A stretch of 64,000 bases of DNA, taken from contig NZ_RSEC01000033.1 in NCBI RefSeq assembly GCF_003937945.1, forward strand, positions 144,085 through 208,084, given 5' to 3'. This stretch comes from Amycolatopsis eburnea. Its GTDB lineage: Bacteria > Actinomycetota > Actinomycetes > Mycobacteriales > Pseudonocardiaceae. Positions 47,381 to 55,358 of the stretch are shown piece after piece (position 1 is the first letter of the stretch; each line of letters opens with the position of its first letter). The position numbers and the translations under genes were made by a program. The notes beneath the pieces were generated by a model. That model saw only the letters and a program-made list of their open reading frames with translations. It had not been told where the DNA came from and searched no databases.

Positions 47381-47632
47381 TCACTTCGAATACGTGATGA
47401 AATAGATGACGACGCCGATCAACGCGAGCACTTCGGAGAGCACGAACGTCGAATAACCCATCGTCTGCAGTTTCCCGCGCGCTTCCGGCTGCCGCGCGGT
47501 ACCATTGATGACGGCCGCGAAAATCAGGCCGACGCCGATTCCCGGGCCGATCGCGCCGAGTCCGTACCCGATGGCCGCCAGGCCGGGGTTGATGTTGGTT
47601 GTCTGGGCCAGAACGATGTCGCTCATGGACAT
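47381..47632 (-). CDS. atpE: Stand-alone ATP synthase F0 subunit c
   Basis: The product has 83 residues; starting at the second ATG (47626) would give 81 and a better ribosome-site spacing from GAAGGGGAA. Two TM helices form the c-subunit hairpin: GLAAIGYGLGAIGPGIGVGLIFAAVI with the Gly motif, the polar loop GTARQPE and STFVLSEVLALIGVVIYFITY, with the proton-binding Glu67. All key positions are intact. The subunit normally sits inside the atp operon; here no other ATP synthase gene is present, and neighbours are a broken AraC gene and a serine hydrolase. It is either a second copy or an unusual dispersed gene. Confidence 0.85.
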   Translation of the reverse strand: MSMSDIVLAQTTNINPGLAAIGYGLGAIGPGIGVGLIFAAVINGTARQPEARGKLQTMGYSTFVLSEVLALIGVVIYFITYSK

Positions 47633-47735
47633 TCCCCTTCACATCGCCGAGCAGAAGAATCGTCGGGGCGGGAATTCGGGAACCGAGTGTCCGGACGCCA
47701 TGAGGATATCACAAAAACACCGTGCGGCTCGGCCG

Positions 47736-48800
47736 CTAAGCCAGCATCGCGTCGTAGGCGGCCATCACGAGCCCGAGCCCGCGGGCGTACCCGTCCTCCC
47801 AGCGGACCTGGTTCATCACGTACGCCACCGTCATCCGGAGGTCGGCGTCGGCGAGCACCACCGAACCACCCCAGCCGCCCCACGAGCACGTGCGGCCTTC
47901 CAGGCGGTAGCCCAGTCCGTAGCGCATCGGGGTGCCGAGCACGCGGTCCACGCCGTGGAACTGCTCCTCGAAAACGCGCTCGGCGCCGGCCGCCGACAGG
48001 AGCCGGACGCCGCCGGCCACTCCCCCGCACGCGAGTGCCGACTGCAGGACGGCCACCGACCGCGCGTTGCCGTAACCGTTGACGGCGGGCAGTTCCGCGC
48101 GCCGCCAGGCCACCGGGTGCGAATCCGACACCCCGAGCAGGAAACCCGGCGGCTTGTCGCCCGACGGATCGGCGAGCAGCGGCGCGACCCGGTGGTCGTG
48201 CTCGGCACCCAGTCCGATGTGGAAGTCGGCGCCCGCCGGGCCGGCGACCTCCTCGGCGAAGAAAGTGCCGAGGCTGCGACCGGTGACGCGGCGGACGACT
48301 TCGCCGATGAGGAACCCGAACGTGACGGAGTGGTACCCGCCCGCGCTGCCCGGCGCCCACCGCGGAGCCTGCGCCGCCAGCCGCGCCGTCACGGCAGGCC
48401 AGTCGTAGAGGTCTTCGACGGCGATCGGCCCCTCGAAGTCGGGCAGGCCGGCGGTGTGCCCGAGCAGGTGCCGCACCAGCACGGTTTCCTTGCCCGCGGC
48501 GGCGAATTCGGGCCAGTACGCCGCGACCGGCGCGTCCAGGTCCAGCTCGCCGCGGTCGGCCAGGACCAGCGCGCACAGCGCCGTCATCGTCTTGGTGGTG
48601 GACCAGACGTTCGTGATCGTGTCGCGGTCCCACGCCGTGGTGCGCGCCGCGTCGAGGTGGCCGCCCCACAGGTCGACCACCGGCTCCCCGTCGACGACGA
48701 CGGCGACCGAAGCGCCCACGTCGCCGTCGTCCAGCGAGGCCCCCAGCGCCTCGCGGACCTTGTCGAACTTCTCGTCGCAGTTCCCGTTGATGTCGGCCAC
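47736..48800 (-). CDS. Serine hydrolase (class C beta-lactamase/esterase family)
   Basis: The product has 354 residues, starting at GTG (VADINGNCDEKFDKV); the frame extends to 49013 without family-like residues. The nucleophile motif S-x-x-K is STTK with Ser67 and Lys70. The second motif is a Tyr-x-Ser at GGYHSVTFG. The third, usually KTG/HTG, is likely CSWGGWGGSVVL. VRHLLGHTAGLPDF is a strongly conserved family segment. There is no signal peptide, so it is a cytoplasmic EstB/LovD-type esterase or transacylase rather than a true beta-lactamase. The substrate is unknown. Confidence 0.88.
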   Translation of the reverse strand: MADINGNCDEKFDKVREALGASLDDGDVGASVAVVVDGEPVVDLWGGHLDAARTTAWDRDTITNVWSTTKTMTALCALVLADRGELDLDAPVAAYWPEFAAAGKETVLVRHLLGHTAGLPDFEGPIAVEDLYDWPAVTARLAAQAPRWAPGSAGGYHSVTFGFLIGEVVRRVTGRSLGTFFAEEVAGPAGADFHIGLGAEHDHRVAPLLADPSGDKPPGFLLGVSDSHPVAWRRAELPAVNGYGNARSVAVLQSALACGGVAGGVRLLSAAGAERVFEEQFHGVDRVLGTPMRYGLGYRLEGRTCSWGGWGGSVVLADADLRMTVAYVMNQVRWEDGYARGLGLVMAAYDAMLA

Positions 48801-49002
48801 GGCGGCAAGGTAACCCCGCCGGGCACCGGCGCACGAACCATTTTCCGCGTCCCGGCGAAAAGATCTGCTCGACCTTCCGGTCCAGCGCAATTCCGCCGGT
48901 GGCACCACCGGGAATTGCGCGTACCCGTTCGGCCGAAAGCCGGGGAACGGGAAAGGGGGTAACGTCGGCCGCCGGTCCACCGCCCGAGGGGAAGGCCGAA
49001 CC

Positions 49003-50064
49003 GTGCCGTACACCCGTTTCCGCTACATCGCCTACGAAGTACCGACCGCCACCCACCGCCTCGGCCAGGCGGTGAAGCCGCTGGCGGGGTTGCCGCCCGG
49101 CAAGCTGTGCGACCCGGTGGCCGACATCACCGTGCCGAAAGCGCCCGAAAGCACGGACTGGTTCATCCGGCTGCGGCGGCTGGCCGCGGTGGTCAACATC
49201 GCGCTCGCGAACCTGGGCGGCGACGACCCCGACACGCTGAAGGTGTTCGTGGCGCCCGAGTTCTACCTCCGGCCCGCCGACCCCGCGACGAGCCACACCT
49301 ACCCGGCGGAGGAGTTCCCGCCGCTCTGGGACGCGCTGGAAAAGATGTTCCGGACCGCGCGGCTCAAGCACTGGCTGATCGTTCCGGGCTCGGTGCTGTG
49401 GCATTCGAAGATGATGGGCGAGAACGCGCCGATCTACTACAACAGCGTTTTGTACCTGCGCGGCGGTACCGGCGGCGGCGAGGCCGGGCGCATCGAAAAG
49501 AAGCTGGCCTCCGACATGGACGGAATACCGGCCCAGTCCGCCGTCGGGAGCTCCACCGACCCATTGGTGAAAAAGGCCTACTCGGAAGCGGCGTTCGTCC
49601 GGGAGCGGTTGTTCGAAATCGACGCGAAAGCGACGTTCGGCCTCGAAATCTGCCTCGACCACCGCCTGAACGTCCTCAAGCAGACCCTCGCCGACCGCCA
49701 GGCCGACCTCGGCGACCCGTGGAAGCGCGGCGGGCCCGCCCTGCACGTGCTCACCGCGGGCGGCATGCCGCTGCGCCCGGGAGCGGTCGCCGCCCGCACC
49801 GGCGGGTACGTCCTGCGCAACGACGGGTACGCCGACCCGCCCGCTTCGGAGCTGCGCAAGGTGACCGGGTACCAGCTGCCCTCCAGCGCGCCGGGTCAGC
49901 CGTGGGACGACAAGGCGGTCGCCACCCTCGAAGCCGATCCCGGCACCGCCGTCGAGGTCACCCTCCGGGGCGAGGCCGTGCTCGTGCCCCCGATCGCCGG
50001 ACCGGGCAGCTACGACATGCCGGTCCAGCGGCTGCGGATCTACCCGCCCCTGCCGCTGCCCTGA
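49003..50064 (+). CDS. Divergent nitrilase-superfamily (C-N hydrolase-like) protein
   Basis: The product has 353 residues, starting at GTG with GAGGGGAAGG upstream. All three catalytic positions of the nitrilase superfamily appear in order: VFVAPEFYLRP (Glu86), RIEKKLASDMDG (Lys166 or 167) and FGLEICLDHRLN (Cys217). The strand VFVAPEFY and the GLEICLDHR segment are quite typical; the rest is unlike the usual nitrilases and includes a C-terminal ~90-residue extension (VTGYQLPSSAPGQPW and onward). It may hydrolyse an amide or nitrile, or use the fold otherwise. The gene is isolated, divergent from the serine hydrolase and convergent with a TetR gene. Confidence 0.65.
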   Translation: MPYTRFRYIAYEVPTATHRLGQAVKPLAGLPPGKLCDPVADITVPKAPESTDWFIRLRRLAAVVNIALANLGGDDPDTLKVFVAPEFYLRPADPATSHTYPAEEFPPLWDALEKMFRTARLKHWLIVPGSVLWHSKMMGENAPIYYNSVLYLRGGTGGGEAGRIEKKLASDMDGIPAQSAVGSSTDPLVKKAYSEAAFVRERLFEIDAKATFGLEICLDHRLNVLKQTLADRQADLGDPWKRGGPALHVLTAGGMPLRPGAVAARTGGYVLRNDGYADPPASELRKVTGYQLPSSAPGQPWDDKAVATLEADPGTAVEVTLRGEAVLVPPIAGPGSYDMPVQRLRIYPPLPLP

Positions 50065-50069
50065 GCCCC

Positions 50070-50098
50070 GCCCGGCCTCCGGCCACCGGGGGCCGGGC
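50070..50098. terminator. GC-rich hairpin after the nitrilase-like gene
   Basis: GCCCGGCC (50070-50077) pairs with GGCCGGGC (50091-50098) across 13 bases, in the short gap before the convergent TetR stop. Confidence 0.5.
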
Positions 50099-50103
50099 CC
50101 GGT

Positions 50104-50685
50104 TCAGCCGAAGTGGACGCGGCCCAGCAGGTCGTCCACCAGCTCGGCCAGCGGGCGGTCGTCCGCGCTTTCCAGCCACAGCACGGCCCCGGTGCGCAGC
50201 GCGGCGAGGAACGTCGCCGCCATCAGGCGGGCCGTCCCCTCGTCCAGGCCGGGCCCGCGCGCCACCAGCACGGCCGCCAGGTCCCGTTCCAGGGTGATCT
50301 GGTCCCCCGCCTGCCGGGCGAGCAGTGACGGGTGCCGCCGCAGCAGGCGCAGCTGCGCCACCCACTCGCGGTCGGGCACGGCCCCCGCGCGGTTCAGGGC
50401 ACGGCTCGCCGCGCGCAGCGCCGGCCACGGCTCCTCTCCGGCCGGCCGGCCCTCGACCAGCGAAACCAGCTCTCGCGTGCGCTCGCGGTCGGCGTGCAGG
50501 ACCGCGTCCTCCTTGTTCGCGAAGTAGTTGGAGAACGTCCGGCGCGACACGCCCACGGCGTCGGCGATGTCCTCGACCGTCACGCCGTCGAGCCCGTGCG
50601 CCATCGCCAGGCGCAGCGCCGCCTCGTGCAGCGACTGCCGCGTCGCCGCCTTCTTGCGGTCGCGCAGCGAGCCCGGGATGTCCAT
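50104..50685 (-). CDS. TetR-family regulator
   Basis: The product has 193 residues. The DNA-binding region is RKKAATRQSLHEAALRLAMAHGLDGVTVEDIADAVGVSRRTFSNYFANKEDAVLHAD, with the TFSNYFANKED recognition helix seen in the AcrR/MftR-like group of actinobacteria. The ligand domain is all-helical with no strong clue. It is divergent from the DHA2 exporter gene at 50773, with a clear palindrome in the 87-base gap, so it surely represses that exporter. Inducer unknown; probably the exported compound. Confidence 0.92.
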   Translation of the reverse strand: MDIPGSLRDRKKAATRQSLHEAALRLAMAHGLDGVTVEDIADAVGVSRRTFSNYFANKEDAVLHADRERTRELVSLVEGRPAGEEPWPALRAASRALNRAGAVPDREWVAQLRLLRRHPSLLARQAGDQITLERDLAAVLVARGPGLDEGTARLMAATFLAALRTGAVLWLESADDRPLAELVDDLLGRVHFG

Positions 50686-50711
50686 GCGGGCAGCCTAGCG
50701 ACGGGAATAAG

Positions 50712-50743
50712 TTGCTCATTGTGCAAGTTTGCCCAATGAGCAA
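50712..50743. promoter_or_regulatory. TetR operator: TTGCTCATTG / CAATGAGCAA
   Basis: Perfect 10-bp arms (50712-50721 and 50734-50743) are separated by 12 bases in the divergent promoter between the TetR gene and the DHA2 exporter. An additional TTGTGCAAGTTTG segment in the spacer is partly symmetric with the right arm. Confidence 0.75.
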
Positions 50744-50772
50744 TACTTGCCCGGATCGTGTGAAGGGATGCC

Positions 50773-52341
50773 ATGAAGTCCGAACCCACCGACCCGTCCG
50801 GGGCGATGCGGCACCGCGAAGTGCTCGAATCGCTGTCCGGCCTGCTGCTGGCCCTGTTCGTGGCCATGATCAGCTCGACCGTCGTGTCGACGTCGCTGCC
50901 GCTGATCATCGGCTCGCTGAACGGCACCCAGACGCAGTACACCTGGGTCGTCACGGCCACGCTGCTCGCGGCGACGGCCACCACCCCGATCTGGGGCAAG
51001 CTCGCCGACCTGTTCAACAAGAAGACGCTGGTCCAGGTCGCCATCGTGATCTTCGTGGCCGGTTCGATGATCAGCGGGTTCAGCCAGGACACCGGGCAGC
51101 TGATCGCGGCGCGCGCGTTCCAGGGCATCGGCGTCGGCGGCCTGCAGGCGCTGGTCCAGGTGGTGATCGCGGCGATCATCCCGCCGCGCGAGCGCGGCCG
51201 GTACAACGGCTACCTCGGCGCCGTGATGGCGGTCGCCACGGTCGGCGGGCCGCTGCTGGGCGGCCTGATCGTGGACGTGCCGTGGCTGGGCTGGCGCTGG
51301 TGCTTCTTCGTCGGCGTCCCGATCGCCGTGCTCGCCTTCGTCGTGCTGCAGCGGACGCTCAAGCTGGAGACCGTGCGCCGCGACGACGTGCAGGTCGACT
51401 ACCTCGGCGCCGGGCTGATCGCGGCGGGCGTGAGCGTGCTGCTGATCTGGGTTTCCTTCGTCGGCAACTCGTTCGACTGGCTCTCCTGGCCGACCGCCGT
51501 CATGGTCGCGGGCGGGCTCGTGCTCCTCGCGCTCGCCGTGCTGGTGGAGAAGAAGGTCCGCGAACCCGTCGTGCCGCTGAAGATCGTCGTCCAGCGCACG
51601 CCCGCGCTGGCGATCCTGGCGAGCCTCGCGGTCGGCATGGCGATGTTCGGCGGCGCGGTCTTCCTCGGCCAGTACTTCCAGATCGGCCGCGGCTACACGC
51701 CCACCGAAGCCGGCCTGCTGACCATGCCGCTGATGGCGGGCGTGCTGGTGTCCTCGACCGTCTCCGGACGGCTGATCAGCCGCACCGGCAAGATCAAGCC
51801 GTACATCGTGGCCGGCACGATCATCCTGGTCCTCGGGTTCCTCGGGCTGGGCACGGTCGACCACGCCACGCCGCTGTGGCTCATCGGGATCGCGATGGCC
51901 GTGGTCGGCATCGGCGTGGGCATGACCATGCAGAACCTCGTGCTGGCCGTGCAGAACGACGTCCCGCTGCGCGACCTCGGCGCGGCGAGCGCGTCGGTGA
52001 CGTTCTTCCGGTCCCTCGGCGGCACCATCGGTGTCTCGGTGCTCGGCGCCGTCCTCGCCAACCGCGTCTCCGCCGACCTGGCCGCGGCGCTGCACGTGCC
52101 GGCCGGGCAGGCCTCGACCGGCGGGACCAGCGCGCTGAACCTCAAGGCGCTGCCGCCGCAGGTCCAGACGGTCGTGCACACGGTGTACGGCGACGCGACC
52201 GCGCACATCTTCCTGATTTCGGCGGCCGTCGCGGTCGTCGGCGTCGTCGCGGCGCTGCTGCTGAAGCCGATCACCCTGCGCACCACGATCGACCTGGCGG
52301 AGACCGGCGAACCGGCCGCGCCGGAACCGGCCAAGCGGTAG
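50773..52341 (+). CDS. DHA2-family (14-TM) MFS drug exporter
   Basis: The product has 522 residues, starting at an ATG with GAAGGG upstream. Helix 1 carries SSTVVSTSLPLIIGSLNGTQ, a DHA2 variant of motif D. Motif A is GKLADLFNKKTLV and motif C is VGGPLLGGLIVDVPWLGWRW. Fourteen hydrophobic segments, with the last ending at LLLKPITL, and a short acidic tail (EPAAPEPAKR) are visible. It exports drugs or a natural product by proton antiport, controlled by the divergent TetR. It is followed by 11 bases and the universal stress gene, likely one transcript. Confidence 0.9.
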   Translation: MKSEPTDPSGAMRHREVLESLSGLLLALFVAMISSTVVSTSLPLIIGSLNGTQTQYTWVVTATLLAATATTPIWGKLADLFNKKTLVQVAIVIFVAGSMISGFSQDTGQLIAARAFQGIGVGGLQALVQVVIAAIIPPRERGRYNGYLGAVMAVATVGGPLLGGLIVDVPWLGWRWCFFVGVPIAVLAFVVLQRTLKLETVRRDDVQVDYLGAGLIAAGVSVLLIWVSFVGNSFDWLSWPTAVMVAGGLVLLALAVLVEKKVREPVVPLKIVVQRTPALAILASLAVGMAMFGGAVFLGQYFQIGRGYTPTEAGLLTMPLMAGVLVSSTVSGRLISRTGKIKPYIVAGTIILVLGFLGLGTVDHATPLWLIGIAMAVVGIGVGMTMQNLVLAVQNDVPLRDLGAASASVTFFRSLGGTIGVSVLGAVLANRVSADLAAALHVPAGQASTGGTSALNLKALPPQVQTVVHTVYGDATAHIFLISAAVAVVGVVAALLLKPITLRTTIDLAETGEPAAPEPAKR

Positions 52342-52352
52342 GGACGGACCCG

Positions 52353-52826
52353 ATGGAGGGGGCGTTCCAATCCACCGTGGAGCACTTCGGCCCGCGCCGC
52401 GACCCGGCGGCGCGGGCCATCCTGGCCGGGGTGGACGGTTCCGACACGGCCATGCGCGCGGCGGCGTTCGCCTTCGGCATGGCCCGCCGCCAGGGCAGCA
52501 GGCTGATCGTCGCCTTCGTCGGCAGCCACGCTCCCCTGCTGCCGCTGCGGCCGGCGGTCGCGACCCTGATCGACCACGACACGACCACCCACCTCTCCGC
52601 GGAGCTGCGCGGCCAGATGCGCGAGGCCGCCGAGGAGCTGGGGGTGCCCGTCACGTTCGTGACGTCGTTCGGCGACCCGTACGCGACGCTTCGCGACACC
52701 GCGGACCGCTGCCAGGCCGACACGGTGGTCGTCGGCGCCTCCCAGAAGGCCGGGCACCGGTTCGCGGGTTCGGTCGCGACGAAGCTGATCCGGGCGGGCC
52801 ACTGGCCGGTCCTGGTGGTCCCCTGA
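52353..52826 (+). CDS. Universal stress protein (UspA family)
   Basis: The product has 157 residues. The Usp fold begins ILAGVDGSDTAMRAAAFAFGMARRQGSRLIVAFV. The ATP-binding signature G-2x-G-9x-G-S appears near the end in VVGASQKAGHRFAGSVATKLIRAGHWPVLVVP, so it should bind ATP. It lies eleven bases after the exporter gene and may share its promoter. The role is general stress tolerance, not specified. Confidence 0.88.
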   Translation: MEGAFQSTVEHFGPRRDPAARAILAGVDGSDTAMRAAAFAFGMARRQGSRLIVAFVGSHAPLLPLRPAVATLIDHDTTTHLSAELRGQMREAAEELGVPVTFVTSFGDPYATLRDTADRCQADTVVVGASQKAGHRFAGSVATKLIRAGHWPVLVVP

Positions 52827-52899
52827 GCGCCGTTTGCCGCCCCGGCGGGCGCGGGTACCCCTTCGCCGAGACCGGAAGCCGGAGCACGAGGGGACCGTG

Positions 52900-53988
52900 A
52901 TGTCGCACGACGAGCTGCGGGTCAGCCTGCGCACCCTCGAATCGGCGCTGGTCCTGCGCCTGAGCGGCGAGTTCGTCGGCCCCGAGGCCGAGAAGTTCGC
53001 GCAGGACCTCGCCGACGACACCGCCGCCCTGCCACCACCCCGGTTCATCGTCCTGGACCTGCGCGAGGTGACCGGGCTGTCGGCCGACGGCGCGCGGACG
53101 CTGGGCCGGTTCGCGGAACGCCACCTCGAGCAGGGCGTCCGTTCCGCGGCGGTGCTCGACCGCGCCCAGCCGGTGGCCCGGATCGTGCGCGCCGCGATCC
53201 CGGCGGCCCTGCTGCCGGTGTACCCGACGACCGACGCCGCCCTCGCGGCCCGGCCGTCGCCGGAGCGGCCCGCCGACGATCTCGGCGACCAGCTCGCCGC
53301 GCTCACCCGCGTCCTGCTGGACGCCGCCACCGTCGAGCAGGCGCTGCGGCAGGTCGCCTCGGCCGCCGTCGTGGTCATCCCGCACTCGGAGCTGGTCAGC
53401 ATCACCCTGCGGGAACAGGCGGGCCGGTTCTTCACGCCGATCGAGACCGACGCCGTCGCCCTTGAGCTCGACCGCGTCCAGTACGAAGCCGGCGGCGGCC
53501 CCTGCGTCGACGCGGCCCGGCCCGAAGGCCCCGGCTACTCCCTCGTCCAGGACCTTTCGGGCGGTACGCCGTGGCCGCAGTTCGCCGCCGTGGCCACCCG
53601 CCACGGCTTCGGCTCGGTCCTGTCCACCGCCCTGCAGCCGGCCGGCGAACCGGCGGCGGTCCGGGGCGCGCTCAACGTCTACAGCCACCGCGAGGGCATC
53701 ACCGAGGACGACCGCCACCGCGCTCTCCTGCTCGCCACGCACGGCTCGCTCGCGCTCGCCCGCACCCGGACCGCCGAGGTCGCCGAACTGCAGCACACCC
53801 ACCTGCGCCGCGCGATCGAATCCCGCGACGTCATCGGCCAGGCGAAGGGCATCCTGATGGCCCGGCAGGGCCTCACGGCCGAGCAGGCGTTCCAAGTGCT
53901 GCGCCGGACGTCCCAGGACCTCAACGTCAAGCTCGCGGACATCGCCACCACCCTCGTCGACCGGCACACGGAGACCCCGCGGCGGTGA
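52900..53988 (+). CDS. STAS-GAF-ANTAR regulatory protein
   Basis: The product has 362 residues, starting MSHDELRVSLRTLESALVL with a CGAGGGG signal; a GTG directly before this ATG and an upstream frame to 52834 also exist. Domains in order: STAS (about 5-100; VLRLSGEFVGPEAEKFAQDL, PPRFIVLDLREVTGLSADGARTL), a GAF-like sensor (about 125-280; VEQALRQVASAAVVVIPHSE, YEAGGGPCVDAARPEGPGYS) and ANTAR (about 300-355; LRRAIESRDVIGQAKGILMARQGLTAEQAFQVLRRTSQDLN). ANTAR binds paired hexanucleotide RNA hairpins to prevent transcription termination, so it is an RNA-binding antiterminator whose target leader is not near. GAF may take a small ligand or redox signal. Confidence 0.9.
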   Translation: MSHDELRVSLRTLESALVLRLSGEFVGPEAEKFAQDLADDTAALPPPRFIVLDLREVTGLSADGARTLGRFAERHLEQGVRSAAVLDRAQPVARIVRAAIPAALLPVYPTTDAALAARPSPERPADDLGDQLAALTRVLLDAATVEQALRQVASAAVVVIPHSELVSITLREQAGRFFTPIETDAVALELDRVQYEAGGGPCVDAARPEGPGYSLVQDLSGGTPWPQFAAVATRHGFGSVLSTALQPAGEPAAVRGALNVYSHREGITEDDRHRALLLATHGSLALARTRTAEVAELQHTHLRRAIESRDVIGQAKGILMARQGLTAEQAFQVLRRTSQDLNVKLADIATTLVDRHTETPRR

Positions 53989-54057
53989 GCCACGCGTCCC
54001 TCCACATCGGACGGTAGGCTGGCGGCGTCCTGACGAGCGAGCCGGGGAGCCGGACCG

Positions 54058-55317
54058 ATGTTCATCCCCGCACTCCTGGTGCTTTCCGCCGCCTTCCTGC
54101 TCCGCTCGCTGCTGGCGGCGCGGCTGGACCGGTGGAACATCGCCGCCCCGGTGCTCATGGTGGGGTGCGGGGCCGCGGCCGCGCTGACCGTGGCGCCGGA
54201 CGCCCTGGTCGAGGTGTTCAACACCGAGATCGCCCAGCACGTCGCCGAGCTGATCCTCGCGATGCTGCTGTTCGTCGACGCCACCGAGGTCCGCGGTGGC
54301 CGGCTGTGGGGCCGCTCCCCCGGCCTCGTCGCGCGCGTCCTGCTCATCGCCATGCCGCTGAGCATCGCGCTGGCGGTGCTGCTCGGCGCCGTGCTCCTGC
54401 CGGACCTGTCGTGGCCGCTGCTCCTGCTGATCGCGTGCATCGTGATCCCGAGCGACTTCGCCGCGGCCGAACGCGTGGTCCGCGACCGCAACCTGCCGGC
54501 GCCGGTGCGCGGGGTGCTCAACATCGAAAGCGGCTACAACGACGGGCTGGTTTCGCCGGTGTTCCTGTTCGCGCTGATCCTGGCGCGGACGGACAACCAG
54601 CAGAACACCGCGGAGGACGCGCTGGCCACGGCACTGCCGTTCGCCATCAAGGCCATCGTCATGGGCGCCGCGGCCGGCGCGGTGATCGGGCTCCTGCTGT
54701 TCCTGGCCGCCCGCGCGGGCTGGACGTCGGCGCAGGGCCGCCGGGTCGCCGTCCTGACGACCCCGCTGCTGGCCTACGCGGCGACCGTCGCCGTCGGCGG
54801 CAACGGCTTCGTGGCGTCGTTCGTCTGCGGGATCGCGTTCCGCTACGTCTTCCGCGGCAGCGCCGCCTCCTACATCCGCAAGGTCCCGGAGCGGGCCCGC
54901 GACATCCTGACCGATCCCACCGCCGAGCTGCAGCTGCTGGAAGAGGTCACCGGCCTGCTGACCATGGGTATGTGGTTCGTGGTCGGCGCGATCAGCGTGC
55001 TGGTCGTCCAGTTCGGGCTGAGCTGGCAGGTCGTCGTGTTCTGCCTCGCCGCGCTCACCGTGCTGCGCATCGGCCCGGTCGTGCTCTCCCTGCTCCGCAC
55101 GGACCTGTCGGGCCGCGACCGCTTCCTGATCGGCGCGCTCGGCCCCCGCGGGACGACGTCGATCGTCTTCGGGCTGCTCGCGCTCAACGGCCTGGCCACG
55201 GGGGACGAGGACATCGTGCTGACCATCACCGTGGTGTGCGTGCTGGGCAGCGTGGTGCTGCACGGGATCGGGTCGGCGCCGCTGGCGAACCGCCTCGGGC
55301 GGGGGCGCCGCCGGTAA
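54058..55317 (+). CDS. CPA1-family cation:proton antiporter
   Basis: The product has 419 residues with about twelve TM segments. The ion-binding region IVIPSDFAAAERVVRDRNL and NIESGYNDGLVSPVFLFALIL (the Asn-Asp motif) are those of NhaP-type Na+/H+ antiporters. FVCGIAFRYVFRG and RFLIGALGPRGTTSIVFGLLAL are typical later segments. The normal C-terminal cytoplasmic domain of some CPA1 members is absent. It exchanges Na+ or K+ for protons in the membrane. It stands between the ANTAR gene and the MFS gene, read the same way. Confidence 0.9.
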   Translation: MFIPALLVLSAAFLLRSLLAARLDRWNIAAPVLMVGCGAAAALTVAPDALVEVFNTEIAQHVAELILAMLLFVDATEVRGGRLWGRSPGLVARVLLIAMPLSIALAVLLGAVLLPDLSWPLLLLIACIVIPSDFAAAERVVRDRNLPAPVRGVLNIESGYNDGLVSPVFLFALILARTDNQQNTAEDALATALPFAIKAIVMGAAAGAVIGLLLFLAARAGWTSAQGRRVAVLTTPLLAYAATVAVGGNGFVASFVCGIAFRYVFRGSAASYIRKVPERARDILTDPTAELQLLEEVTGLLTMGMWFVVGAISVLVVQFGLSWQVVVFCLAALTVLRIGPVVLSLLRTDLSGRDRFLIGALGPRGTTSIVFGLLALNGLATGDEDIVLTITVVCVLGSVVLHGIGSAPLANRLGRGRRR

Positions 55318-55358
55318 ATCGCTTGGGTCACCGGCCCGCCTTCGGCAGGGTGGTGATC

